A stretch of 64,000 bases of DNA from M3007 sp031373665 (lineage in GTDB: Bacteria; Bacteroidota; Bacteroidia; Chitinophagales; Saprospiraceae). The notes beneath the pieces were generated by a model, which was not told the DNA's origin, did no database searches, and saw only the letters and a list, made by a program, of their open reading frames with translations. The DNA is taken from NCBI GenBank assembly GCA_031373665.1, contig JANMMZ010000016.1, positions 62,001 through 126,000 on the forward strand, read 5' to 3'. Both the position numbers and the translations under genes were made by a program. Positions 44,478-53,910 of the stretch are shown piece after piece; position 1 is the first letter of the stretch; the number at the start of each line of letters is the position of its first letter.

Positions 44478-45302
44478 TCACAACGCCAAATGCTCTGACT
44501 CAACACTTTGCTCTAAAAACAACCCAGCCTTTAAGTCAAAATCTTCGGCGGATTCGGTTGTAAAAAAAGACAATTTGCGGTGTTTACTGCACAGTACTTC
44601 TATTTCTGGATGTCGTTCCAGGTAGTCAAGCAGGCGATTGGCCACTATTTCACCTTGTTCCAAAATATTTATTTCAGGATTTAGTACCTGCCTAATTTTT
44701 TCACGCAACAAAGGATAATGGGTACAGCCAAGTACAACAGTATCAATATCAGGCGCCTGAATCATGAGCGCGTCAATATATTTTTGGACAAAATAATCGG
44801 CACCACTTGATAGGTGTTCATTGTTTTCAATCAAAGGCACCCACATCGGGCAAGCTTGCTGAAACACTTGAATATCAGGGAAAAATTTATTAATTTCTAA
44901 GACATAGGATTGGGATGAAACCGTACCTTTGGTAGCCAAAACGCCCACTTGGCGGCTTTTGCTAAGGTAACCTATCAACTCGGTGGTGGGTCTGATGACT
45001 CCGATCACCCGCTTTCCGGGGAACTTTGCCAAGTTTTGTTGCTGAATGGTGCGCAAAGCCTTGGCCGATGCCGTATTGCAGGCCAAAATAACCAAATGGC
45101 AACCCTTATCAAACAAGTGCTGTACGCACTCCCAAGTATATTGGTATATGGTCTCAAAGTCGCGAGGCCCGTAAGGCGCCCGCGCGTTATCGCCTAAATA
45201 GATATAATCGTACTGCGGTAGTTTTCTGACTATTTCTTTAAAAACAGTGAGTCCACCATAACCCGAATCAAACACACCAATAGGAGCAGGATTTTGTATC
45301 AT
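44478..45302 (-). CDS. murI: Glutamate racemase
   Basis: 274 residues. The two catalytic cysteine motifs ACNTASA and GCTHYPLL are present, with GVFDSGYGGLTVF at the N-terminus and DNARAPYG. The enzyme turns L-glutamate into D-glutamate for peptidoglycan. Its ATG is only two bases downstream of the stop of the large UnbV lipoprotein gene on the same strand, so a shared transcript is likely. Confidence 0.97.
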   Translation of the reverse strand: MIQNPAPIGVFDSGYGGLTVFKEIVRKLPQYDYIYLGDNARAPYGPRDFETIYQYTWECVQHLFDKGCHLVILACNTASAKALRTIQQQNLAKFPGKRVIGVIRPTTELIGYLSKSRQVGVLATKGTVSSQSYVLEINKFFPDIQVFQQACPMWVPLIENNEHLSSGADYFVQKYIDALMIQAPDIDTVVLGCTHYPLLREKIRQVLNPEINILEQGEIVANRLLDYLERHPEIEVLCSKHRKLSFFTTESAEDFDLKAGLFLEQSVESEHLAL

Positions 45303-45304
45303 GG

Positions 45305-48300
45305 TTAATAAGTAAAAAACTGAAGCGCATCATTGTTGTTTGCCACCACCACGGCTTTTTTCCCGTTGGCCAATCGTATGGGCTGCATATTTCGGGCATC
45401 TTTGGTAGCCCAAAAACCTGAACGAACACCCAACACGGGGGCAAAATGCCCCTTTCCGTCATTGGATAGCAGGAGGCCATTTCCGGCATCATAACGGGCG
45501 GTTTCTATCTCTATTCCGTAGTCATTGCCTGCTAAAAGAATATCTTTAGTTCCGTTTTTATCAAAATCATCAATGAGTATGGTTTGAGTAGGCGCAAACT
45601 GCGCTTCCATAGGCAGCGCCTTGGAAACAAACGTGCCATTTTGATTTTCAAAATAGCAGGTCTGCAATTCATTGGCGACATACAACTTGGCAGCACTCAA
45701 CTCCGATTCAGGGAAAAAATCTTCTATGGTAGCAGTGGAGTACGCGGCATAGCGCACAAATTTCTTTTTTAACACTGGCAATTGCTTAATCATCAGATCG
45801 CGGGTGGCGACGGGGTAATATTTTCCATTTTCAGCATACACCATAATAGGATCAATACTATTATTTTTATCAAAATCCTTTGCGTACATCTTCATAGGCG
45901 CGGCGGCAGAAGCGCGGTGGCGGGTGTTAAGCCCCGTATTACCAGCCACCAAATCAATATCACCATCGCCGTCCATGTCTTCTGCCACAATGCAGTTCCA
46001 CCACCCATTGCTATTGGCCAAGCCCAGATTGGCGGTGTGTTTGGTGAAAGTCCCTTTGTTATTTTTGAACACCTCCAAAGGCATCCATTCTCCGGTGACC
46101 AACATCTCGTCCCAACCATCGTTGTCCAAATCTTTAAAAACAATATCAGAAACCATCCCCACCCTCGCAAAATCGGCGGCTACTTGATCCGTCACCACTT
46201 GAAACTTGCCGCCTGTATTTTTCAAAATAAAACTCAGTGGCACTTTGGGATATTGACCCGGAATACTGCGATTTCCAACAAAAAGATCAAGGTCGCCATC
46301 ATGGTCATAATCACTGGCTGCTACCGATCCGGCACTTTCCGTCTCGGTAGGCAGGTTGTCCGTAGAAGGATTCATATTGCCTTTTCCATCATTGATATAA
46401 AGGCGGTCTTGGTAGTTGGCAGCACCCACTTTGATCTCATTCCCACCGCTACCTATGTACAAGTCTAGGTCTTTGTCGCCATCGGCATCAAACAAAAGGG
46501 CATCTGTATCTTCGTAACTGGTATCTTTCACAAATGGCGCAGCAACGGTCTTGAATCGCCCACTTTTGTCTTGAATCATCAGCGCACCGGAGGCAGAAAA
46601 AGAAGCACCCACATAAATATCGTCCAAACCATCGGCATTGACATCACCTTTAGCAACGCAAGGGCCATCGTCGGAGAGTTTGTGCGGGATCAGCCGCTCC
46701 CGATCAAAATCCATGAACCTATTTTCTTTATGCCTATATACAGCACCATAAGCATTGGAGTAATCGCTGAATATCGGTACGGTCTTGGCCACTTGAGTGA
46801 CGGGCGTACCTTTTATTGCATCAGAATATTTCAAGGTAATCCGCTGGTTTGCAGGCAGGTTATCAAGGCTTTGAACCTTCCCATCAGGCCATTGAATCTG
46901 TAATTTATCTACCACGGTAGCCTTGCCTACCCCAAAGTGCAGGTTGGATTCCGCACTGGATAAAAAACCCCTGATTGGGTTGGCATCCGCCATTTGTTTC
47001 TGGCCATTGGCTGTCAAGATCACCAATGCTCCCACCCCCGTTTTATTTTGGTCGCTACCTTCGAGGGCTATTTGCAAGTAATTGCCTTCGTTTGATTCGC
47101 GGGTCTTGTTTTTATATACAAATGAGGGCTTGGTCGCGTTGTTTACCACAATATCCAAGTCGCCATCATTATCCAGATCTACATACACAGCGGCGTTGGA
47201 AAGCGATTTTTCAGAAAAACCCCAAGTCGTAGAGACATCCTCAAAAGTAAGGTCGCCCCGGTTACGGTACATATAATTATGGATCTCGGTCGTGGGTATT
47301 TTATTTAAGTATTCTACGACATCACCAACGCCTTTGCCCGATTTTTTAACTGAATCCAAGGTAAAATTGACGAAATCTAAATTGGTTTCTTCTCGACGAT
47401 GCCCATTAGAGATGTACAAATCGCGGAAACCGTCATTATCAAAATCAACAGCCAGTGGCGACCAACTCCAGTCGGTATTTGGAATACCAGCCAAGCAGCC
47501 AATCTCGCTGAATGTGCCATTTCCATTGTTTAGTTGGAGCGTATTGCGCATAAACTGATGGCCGTGGTCATAATCCACCATAGTGTTGTATCGGTCACTG
47601 ACCATAACTGTAGCCAATAATTTTTGCCGTGCATTGCCTTCAGGGCTCATATCGAGTACCATAATATCTTGAAGGCCATCGTTGTTCATATCTGCCACGT
47701 CAGCACCCATCGAGAAATGGCAAGTGTGTCGGGTATATTCTTGAATTCGATCGGTAAAAGTTCCGTTTCGGTTGTTGATATAAAAATTGTCAGGTTCTAC
47801 ATAGTCGTTGCCTACATAAATATCAGGATATCCATCTCTATTGATGTCAACAATAGTGGCACTCAAGCCAAATGCCTGTTTTTGAATCCCAGCCTGTTTA
47901 CTGACATTAGTAAAAGTCCCGTTTCCGTTGTTTTGGTAAAGCCGATCCGACACATACTCATTATCTACTTTGGGGTCGTGCTTATATTCGCTACCGATTT
48001 GCTCCAATCGCAATTTGGTAGCCGTACTGAAATCATCCGGGTGATTCAACAAATACATATCTAAATCGCCATCGCAGTCATAATCAAAAAAATTGGCGTG
48101 GTTGGAAGCACAGTTACTATTGAGCCCATAAGCAGCGGAACTTTCCGTGAACGTCATATTTTTGTTGTTGATAAACAGGAGATTGCTTCGATCCGAAGGG
48201 GATTTGCCCGTGCGGCACTGGTATATGTCAGGCCACCCATCTTGGTTGATATCAACAATAGAAACCCCTGTTTTGAGGCCCACCGCAGCGGCCACGCCTG

Positions 48301-48646
48301 CGGCGGCAGTAACCTCTTCAAACTGAAAATTACCTTTGTTAAGGTAAAGTCTATTGCTGCCTTGAGTGGCCACAAAATAGAGATCTTGCAATCCGTCACG
48401 ATTAAAATCGGCTACCCCTACGGCTCCACCAATGTATAAGTAGTTGAAATCCAAATAACTAAATGATGCATCTTCTTTTAATTCATTAAAAAAAGTAATG
48501 CCCGAATGCTTGGGATCAATTTTATCAAATTTGGTAAGGCCATCATATACCTCATCAGCGCCTTTGGTGCTGTTTTTACACTGGATCATTAGGATAACAG
48601 TACCCAACAAAAAGATTTTCAAGATATTCGTATAAGATGTGTACAT
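45305..48646 (-). CDS. FG-GAP/VCBS-repeat lipoprotein with ASPIC/UnbV domain (paralog)
   Basis: 1113 residues with lipobox TVILMIQC (cysteine ~23). Same architecture as the protein at 3491-6826: calcium-binding propeller repeats (DFNRDGLQDLYFVA, DINQDGWPDIYQC, DYDCDGDLDMYLLN), a central UnbV segment (GVGALVILTANGQKQ ... FGVGKATVVDKLQIQWPDG), and a second propeller after ~620 (LIPHKLSDDGPCVAKGDVNADGLDDIYVG). It lacks a neighbouring SusCD pair here and is instead upstream of murI. Function unknown; probably surface or periplasmic ligand binding. Confidence 0.93.
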   Translation of the reverse strand: MYTSYTNILKIFLLGTVILMIQCKNSTKGADEVYDGLTKFDKIDPKHSGITFFNELKEDASFSYLDFNYLYIGGAVGVADFNRDGLQDLYFVATQGSNRLYLNKGNFQFEEVTAAAGVAAAVGLKTGVSIVDINQDGWPDIYQCRTGKSPSDRSNLLFINNKNMTFTESSAAYGLNSNCASNHANFFDYDCDGDLDMYLLNHPDDFSTATKLRLEQIGSEYKHDPKVDNEYVSDRLYQNNGNGTFTNVSKQAGIQKQAFGLSATIVDINRDGYPDIYVGNDYVEPDNFYINNRNGTFTDRIQEYTRHTCHFSMGADVADMNNDGLQDIMVLDMSPEGNARQKLLATVMVSDRYNTMVDYDHGHQFMRNTLQLNNGNGTFSEIGCLAGIPNTDWSWSPLAVDFDNDGFRDLYISNGHRREETNLDFVNFTLDSVKKSGKGVGDVVEYLNKIPTTEIHNYMYRNRGDLTFEDVSTTWGFSEKSLSNAAVYVDLDNDGDLDIVVNNATKPSFVYKNKTRESNEGNYLQIALEGSDQNKTGVGALVILTANGQKQMADANPIRGFLSSAESNLHFGVGKATVVDKLQIQWPDGKVQSLDNLPANQRITLKYSDAIKGTPVTQVAKTVPIFSDYSNAYGAVYRHKENRFMDFDRERLIPHKLSDDGPCVAKGDVNADGLDDIYVGASFSASGALMIQDKSGRFKTVAAPFVKDTSYEDTDALLFDADGDKDLDLYIGSGGNEIKVGAANYQDRLYINDGKGNMNPSTDNLPTETESAGSVAASDYDHDGDLDLFVGNRSIPGQYPKVPLSFILKNTGGKFQVVTDQVAADFARVGMVSDIVFKDLDNDGWDEMLVTGEWMPLEVFKNNKGTFTKHTANLGLANSNGWWNCIVAEDMDGDGDIDLVAGNTGLNTRHRASAAAPMKMYAKDFDKNNSIDPIMVYAENGKYYPVATRDLMIKQLPVLKKKFVRYAAYSTATIEDFFPESELSAAKLYVANELQTCYFENQNGTFVSKALPMEAQFAPTQTILIDDFDKNGTKDILLAGNDYGIEIETARYDAGNGLLLSNDGKGHFAPVLGVRSGFWATKDARNMQPIRLANGKKAVVVANNNDALQFFTY

Positions 48647-48774
48647 ATTGCAGCCAAAATTAAATCACAAAGCAGATATTTGCATTTCGTTTCGCAAAGA
48701 AACGCAAAAATATAAGAATTTTATGTCAAAATACCTCAATTTTATTCAGTTTCAAATTCATTAAACACAAAATC

Positions 48775-49173
48775 ATGCTACCTAAACTTTTTTTTGCCAT
48801 ACTCCTAGTTTCTCTTTTTGCCGTCGCTTGCGACGATGGAAAAGTAAAAAAACTCAATGATGAAATAAATCAAATACACGACGTGGCCATGAAAGACCAC
48901 GCCGAAATGCTGCGTGTAGGCCGTTCGCTCAAGGATTTTATGATCTCGGCCATGATGACACCCGAGCAAAATGCAGCCTATATCAAGGCCATAGAATCCA
49001 TTGACCGCACCGACCTAGATATGACTAATTGGATGACTCAATACAGTGTGCCAGAGGGCAAGCCCAAGGCAGAGATAGTGCTCTATTTGGAGTCTCAAAA
49101 GAAAGGAATTGCGCAAAACCATCAAGATATTTTGGCGGCTACCGCAGGGGGAAAAAAATTATTGGGTCAGTAA
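48775..49173 (+). CDS. Small helical lipoprotein of unknown function
   Basis: 132 residues. A lipobox (LFAVAC, cysteine ~19) followed by DDGKVKKLNDEINQIHDVAMKD, an amphipathic helical sequence that probably folds as a small helical bundle; GRSLKDFMISAMM and LDMTNWMTQYSVPEGK follow. No known domain. Divergent from the UnbV lipoprotein gene and convergent with rmuC with no gap between the stop codons. Confidence 0.75.
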   Translation: MLPKLFFAILLVSLFAVACDDGKVKKLNDEINQIHDVAMKDHAEMLRVGRSLKDFMISAMMTPEQNAAYIKAIESIDRTDLDMTNWMTQYSVPEGKPKAEIVLYLESQKKGIAQNHQDILAATAGGKKLLGQ

Positions 49174-50475
49174 TCACTCTACTAAATCAACTGGCAAAGA
49201 TTTAGTAGTCCGCGCTCCCAATTCACGTATTTTTTCGGCTTTCCCGATCAAGGTATCCCCCGGTCGGGAGGCATCTGTGAGTTTGTTCATGGCATCATCA
49301 TACGCTGATTGTGCTTGGTTGAGTCGAGCCCCAATAGCCTTCAAATCTTCCACAAAAGTGACAAATTTATCATATAAATAACCACTTTGGCGGGCAATTT
49401 CAAGCACCGATCGGTTTTGCTTCTCCTGTTTCCAAAGGTGGGCCACGGTGCGCATGGTAGCAATGAGGCTAGTAGTGGTAACCAACACGATATTGCGCTC
49501 CAAAGCATCCGAAAACAACTTAGGGTCGGCTTGAGTGGCCGTTGACAAAGCATTTTCTAAAGGGATAAACAACAACAAGTAATCGGGCGTATTAATTTGG
49601 TACAAAGTCTGGTAATTAGTCTTGCTCAAGTTATCTATATGGCTCCTGATACTAATCAGGTGTGATTTAAGGTGTTGTTCTTTTTTAGAAATATCTGGAT
49701 CATTGTGGTAGCGTTCAAACGCCGTCAAAGATACCTTTGCATCCACAATAAGTTGTTTGTTATCAGGTAGTTGTACAATGAAGTCAGGCCGTTTCAAAAT
49801 CCCATCTTCCGTACGGAGGCTATGTTGGGTCAAAAAATGAGTCCCTCGCTGGAGTCCCGCTTTTTCAAGCAACATTTCCAATTGATATTCGCCCCAATCT
49901 CCTTGCACTTTACTCTGCCCCTTCAAAGCAGACGTTAGGTTGTGCGCGTCAGTACTCAACTGTTGGTTCAATTCAAACAATTGTTCTATCTCTTTTTTAA
50001 GGCTTGCTTTTTCTCGCGTTTCCTCCATGAATTTCCGGTCAACATTCTCTTCAAACTCTTTTATTTTTTCTCGCAAAGGAGTCAATACCGTATTCAAGTG
50101 CTGGCTATTTTGCTCCGTAAATTTTTTTGATTTTTCTTCCAATAAGCGATTGGCAATGTTTTCAAATTCGACCTTAAATTGGGTTTGTATTTGTTGCAAC
50201 TCCGTTTTTTGGGCGAATAAGCGATCCTCCAAATGAATAATATCTTGCTCTCGAGCAGCTATTTGTCCCTGAAAGTCTCGCAATTCCATTTCCTTTGCTG
50301 TCAATTCGAGGCGTAGCATCTCATTTTGTGTCACGGTTGTCTGATATTGCTCCCTCGAAACGACCTGCACAGGATCAGGGAACCTTTCAAGACTCCTCGA
50401 TTGTTGTTTCAATACCAACAAGACGATCACAATGGCAGCAATACCGATGATGCTTATCAAAATGAATGTATCCAT
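49174..50475 (-). CDS. rmuC: DNA recombination protein RmuC
   Basis: 433 residues. One N-terminal membrane helix (~4-22, FILISIIGIAAIVIVLLVL), a long coiled coil (~45-165), then the RmuC endonuclease-like domain (GDWGEYQLEMLLEKAGL, RPDFIVQLPDNKQLIVDAKVSL, YLLLFIPLENALSTA, NIVLVTTTSLIATMRTVAHLW). DAKVSL carries the DxK of a restriction-endonuclease-like fold. The family limits inversion between short inverted repeats. Single gene, divergent from the DUF5916 gene. Confidence 0.95.
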   Translation of the reverse strand: MDTFILISIIGIAAIVIVLLVLKQQSRSLERFPDPVQVVSREQYQTTVTQNEMLRLELTAKEMELRDFQGQIAAREQDIIHLEDRLFAQKTELQQIQTQFKVEFENIANRLLEEKSKKFTEQNSQHLNTVLTPLREKIKEFEENVDRKFMEETREKASLKKEIEQLFELNQQLSTDAHNLTSALKGQSKVQGDWGEYQLEMLLEKAGLQRGTHFLTQHSLRTEDGILKRPDFIVQLPDNKQLIVDAKVSLTAFERYHNDPDISKKEQHLKSHLISIRSHIDNLSKTNYQTLYQINTPDYLLLFIPLENALSTATQADPKLFSDALERNIVLVTTTSLIATMRTVAHLWKQEKQNRSVLEIARQSGYLYDKFVTFVEDLKAIGARLNQAQSAYDDAMNKLTDASRPGDTLIGKAEKIRELGARTTKSLPVDLVE

Positions 50476-50648
50476 CTTTATTTTTTAAAGTGTCAAGATT
50501 CCAAGAAACAAGAATAACCCTGCAAAAATACACAAATTATTTCAATTGGTCGAAAAAAATTGTTTTATCTATCAACAAATGTTTTAAGTTGCGCATTTTA
50601 GGTAATTTCGCCGATTACCCATTGCCTGCTTCTTTTATCCTCCTTTTT

Positions 50649-52889
50649 ATGAAAAGACTAGTATCCAAACATTTACTCATTGGCCTCCTGTACATCCTTT
50701 TCGGGACAGGGTCAGCAATGGCGCAATTGACGCGCACCGAACAGCAAAGCAAATACCAAATCCCCATTAGCCGTGCCACAACCAGTATCAAAGTAGATGG
50801 TAAACCCGACGAATTGGCTTGGCAAGAAGCATCTTCTACCGATACGTTTTGGATGAAATGGCCCCGCGATGGAGGCCCCGCCCCTGCCCAGACCTATGTA
50901 AAGTGCTTATTTGACGATAAGTACATCTATATATCAGCCACTTGCCAACAAGAAAATGGAAAGTACATCATACAAAGCCTAAAACGCGATGCTGGCTATT
51001 GGGATTCCGATGGATTTGCCATTATATTGGATCCTCTAAACAATGCCAACAATGGTTATTTCTTTGGGATCAATGCCTCTGGGGCTCAAACCGATGCCAT
51101 CATCTCCGCTGGAAGCGATGATATGGATGTCAACTGGGACAATGCTTGGCTCTCCGAAACACATAAAGAAGCCAATCAATGGACTTTTGAAATTGCGATT
51201 CCGCTTCAAATATTGCGGTTTGAAGAGGGCAAAACCAATTGGGGTATCAATTTTATTCGCAATGACCTGACCAACAATATGTATTCGGTTTGGGCAGCCA
51301 TTCCTTTTGAATTTGACGGAATAGACCTAGGCTGGGCGGGTACTTTAAAGTGGAATGAACCACCCCATCGCGCCAAGAAAAACTACAACTTCATTCCATA
51401 TGCGACCACGGCTATGTCTAAAAATTATGAAGACAGAACCGATCCCGTCACAAAATTGAATGCAGGGTTGGATGCTAAAATTGGAATAGGATCAGGACTA
51501 AACCTCGATGTGACTTTCAATCCCGACTTTTCGCAAACAGAGATAGATGAACAAGTGGTCAATTTGACTCGTTTTGATGTGCAATTGCCAGAAAAACGCA
51601 CGTTTTTTCTTGAAAACTCCGATCTTTTTGCCAATATTGGCATACCGCCCATTCGCCCATTTTTTTCGCGTACCATCGGCCTTAAAGATGATGGATCGGC
51701 GTTGCCCATCTGGGGTGGACTACGACTGACGGGCAATGTAGGGCCTAACACCCGTATAGGTGTTTTGAACATGCAAACCCGCGAGGGCAATGACGGCACT
51801 CCTGCTCGAAATTATTCGGCCTTGGCATTCAACCGAAAGTTGTTTGGGCGCACCACTTTCACAGGTTATTACTTTGATCGGGAGACTTTTCAAGGAGACA
51901 AGATTCAAAAAAACGCTTTTAGTCGCAATGCAGGCGGTGAAATACTCTATATCTCAAACGATGCGGTCTGGTCGGCATGGGCCACACACCACCGCTCGTT
52001 TCAGCCGTCAGTAGTTGGAAAAAACTGGTGGGGCAATTCAGGTTTTGCTTTCAAAAAGAGGCGTTTTGACTTCCTCTTGGATTTTACACACATGGAAGAA
52101 AACTATTATGCAGATATGGGCTTTGAACGTCGGATAGCCAACTACAATCCCGTTTTAGATACCTCGATTAGGATCGGATATAGTTTTATTTTTAACAATG
52201 CCAACCTGCGTTTTTTTCCTAAGAACAAAGACGGTCGTTTAAATTTTACTGAAATTGGTACCGAAATATTCACCGTATTCAATCCCAATGCCTCCCTCAA
52301 TGAGTTCAGCGCCAATGCTGAATCAACTTGGAATTTTAAAAACACAAGCGAAGTATCAGCAAGTATAACAGCCAATGCATTGAACCTGCCCGTTCCGTTT
52401 CAGATCAGCGACGAAGACCTCTCCCTTTGTCCGCCCTTGCCCATTGGGTATTATGAGTATTATGTGGGCAATGTCGAGTGGAATTCTGACTATCGAAAAC
52501 GCCTAACCCTTTCAGCCAGCGCGGGCGGGGGCGGCTACTTTAATGGAGATCAAATCTATTTTAGCGCGGAACTGGGTTACCGAATTCAGCCAGTAGCCAA
52601 TATCAGGGTGAGGGCTGAATACAACCAACTCAATTTCCCTGCACCGTTTTGTGACACCAAATTCGTCAACATTACACCCCGTATTGAAGTCTTTTTCTTA
52701 AAAAATCTCTGGTGGACTACTTTTTTACAATACAATACCCAATCGGATAATTTCAACGTAAACAGCCGCCTTCAATGGCGGTTTAGGCCTATGAGCGATG
52801 TATTCTTGGTTTATACCGACAATTATGCCGTAAAATTTTGGGGCCCTAAAAACAAGGCATTTGTGGTCAAGGTAAATTACTGGTTATAG
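50649..52889 (+). CDS. DUF5916 protein with N-terminal carbohydrate-binding-like domain and C-terminal barrel
   Basis: 746 residues from the ATG at 50649 (MKRLVSKHLLIGLLYILFG), chosen because it begins a signal peptide ending at MAQ. Residues ~45-230 form a CBM9-like domain (IKVDGKPDELAWQEA, YVKCLFDDKYIYISATCQQ, SDGFAIILDPLNNANNGYFFGINASGAQ), and the rest is DUF5916, an outer-membrane beta-barrel type sequence (FNPDFSQTEIDEQVVNLTRF, PEKRTFFLENSDLF). Common in Bacteroidota; probable outer-membrane protein, ligand unknown. Confidence 0.9.
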   Translation: MKRLVSKHLLIGLLYILFGTGSAMAQLTRTEQQSKYQIPISRATTSIKVDGKPDELAWQEASSTDTFWMKWPRDGGPAPAQTYVKCLFDDKYIYISATCQQENGKYIIQSLKRDAGYWDSDGFAIILDPLNNANNGYFFGINASGAQTDAIISAGSDDMDVNWDNAWLSETHKEANQWTFEIAIPLQILRFEEGKTNWGINFIRNDLTNNMYSVWAAIPFEFDGIDLGWAGTLKWNEPPHRAKKNYNFIPYATTAMSKNYEDRTDPVTKLNAGLDAKIGIGSGLNLDVTFNPDFSQTEIDEQVVNLTRFDVQLPEKRTFFLENSDLFANIGIPPIRPFFSRTIGLKDDGSALPIWGGLRLTGNVGPNTRIGVLNMQTREGNDGTPARNYSALAFNRKLFGRTTFTGYYFDRETFQGDKIQKNAFSRNAGGEILYISNDAVWSAWATHHRSFQPSVVGKNWWGNSGFAFKKRRFDFLLDFTHMEENYYADMGFERRIANYNPVLDTSIRIGYSFIFNNANLRFFPKNKDGRLNFTEIGTEIFTVFNPNASLNEFSANAESTWNFKNTSEVSASITANALNLPVPFQISDEDLSLCPPLPIGYYEYYVGNVEWNSDYRKRLTLSASAGGGGYFNGDQIYFSAELGYRIQPVANIRVRAEYNQLNFPAPFCDTKFVNITPRIEVFFLKNLWWTTFLQYNTQSDNFNVNSRLQWRFRPMSDVFLVYTDNYAVKFWGPKNKAFVVKVNYWL

Positions 52890-53041
52890 GCCAATAACGT
52901 CATTTGGTATTTTTTAAGGCTCAATTATCGAAAATTAAATACCTTTGTCAACTTATTCAACAAATCAATGTTTTGACATTCATTTATCAGAACTGTTTAT
53001 AGATATTTATAAGTGAACAGACAATTAACAATCAATTTTTT

Positions 53042-53893
53042 ATGAAAAAGATTCTTTATCTTATTACTCTTTTAGTAGTTTTTGCATTCAATGCAAATGC
53101 TCAAATTAAAACCCCACAGCCAAGCCCTGTTTCTAAAATTTCGCAAGAAGTAGGTTTGACTAAAGTAGAGGTTGAATACTCACGCCCAGGCATGAAAGGC
53201 CGTAAAATTTTCGGCGACTTGGTGCCATTTGGCGAACTATGGCGCACAGGTGCCAATGCCAGCACAAAAGTAACTTTTGGTGAAGCCGTAAAAGTAAGCG
53301 GAGCATCCTTGGAAAAAGGCACCTACGCCCTTTACACCATCCCACAAGATGGCAAATGGACAATCATATTCTACAAAAACACTTCTTTCTGGGGTACTCC
53401 AGAGCCAGCAGAGTTTAAAGAAGAAGATGTAGCCGCAAGGGTATCTGCTTCTACTGCGATGGGTGCTGTGGTTGAAAATTTCACGATTGACATCAACAAC
53501 ATTCGCAACAGCAGTTTCGATCTGGTTTTATCTTGGGATAAAACAGTTGTGACTGTACCATTTACTATTGATACGGATACCAAAGTAATGGCCGATATCA
53601 AAACGCAATTGGATGGCCCTTCTGCTACCAGTTACTACCAGTCTGCACGTTACTATTTTGAAGAAAAGAAAGACATGAAGCAGGCTTTGGCATGGGTAGA
53701 TCAGTCATTAACCAAAGGTGGTGACAAGTTTTGGATTCTACGCCTAAAGGCAAACATTCAGGCTGAATTGGGTCAATACAAAGATGCCATCGTTACGGCT
53801 GAAAAAAGCACGGAATTGGCCAAAAAAGAAGGCAATGCCGATTACCCACGCATGAATGAGAAAAGCATCATGGAGTGGAAATCTAAAAAATAG
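53042..53893 (+). CDS. DUF2911 protein
   Basis: 283 residues with a signal peptide (LLVVFAFNANAQ). The N-terminal part (~20-180) is DUF2911: VEVEYSRPGMKGRKIFGDLVPFG, WRTGANASTKVTF, LEKGTYALYTIP, WGTPEPAEF. The C-terminal ~90 residues resemble tetratricopeptide helices (SARYYFEEKKDMKQALAWVDQS, KDAIVTAEKSTELAKKEG). Exported and abundant in many Bacteroidota; function unknown. 17 bases before the HlyD-like gene in the same direction. Confidence 0.92.
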   Translation: MKKILYLITLLVVFAFNANAQIKTPQPSPVSKISQEVGLTKVEVEYSRPGMKGRKIFGDLVPFGELWRTGANASTKVTFGEAVKVSGASLEKGTYALYTIPQDGKWTIIFYKNTSFWGTPEPAEFKEEDVAARVSASTAMGAVVENFTIDINNIRNSSFDLVLSWDKTVVTVPFTIDTDTKVMADIKTQLDGPSATSYYQSARYYFEEKKDMKQALAWVDQSLTKGGDKFWILRLKANIQAELGQYKDAIVTAEKSTELAKKEGNADYPRMNEKSIMEWKSKK

Positions 53894-53910
53894 TTTTCGA
53901 CTTCAACTAT

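Noticed and set aside
45782..46468. 228-codon plus-strand frame opposite the second UnbV lipoprotein
   Set aside because: Antisense to regularly spaced FG-GAP repeats, which generate long open frames on the opposite strand.
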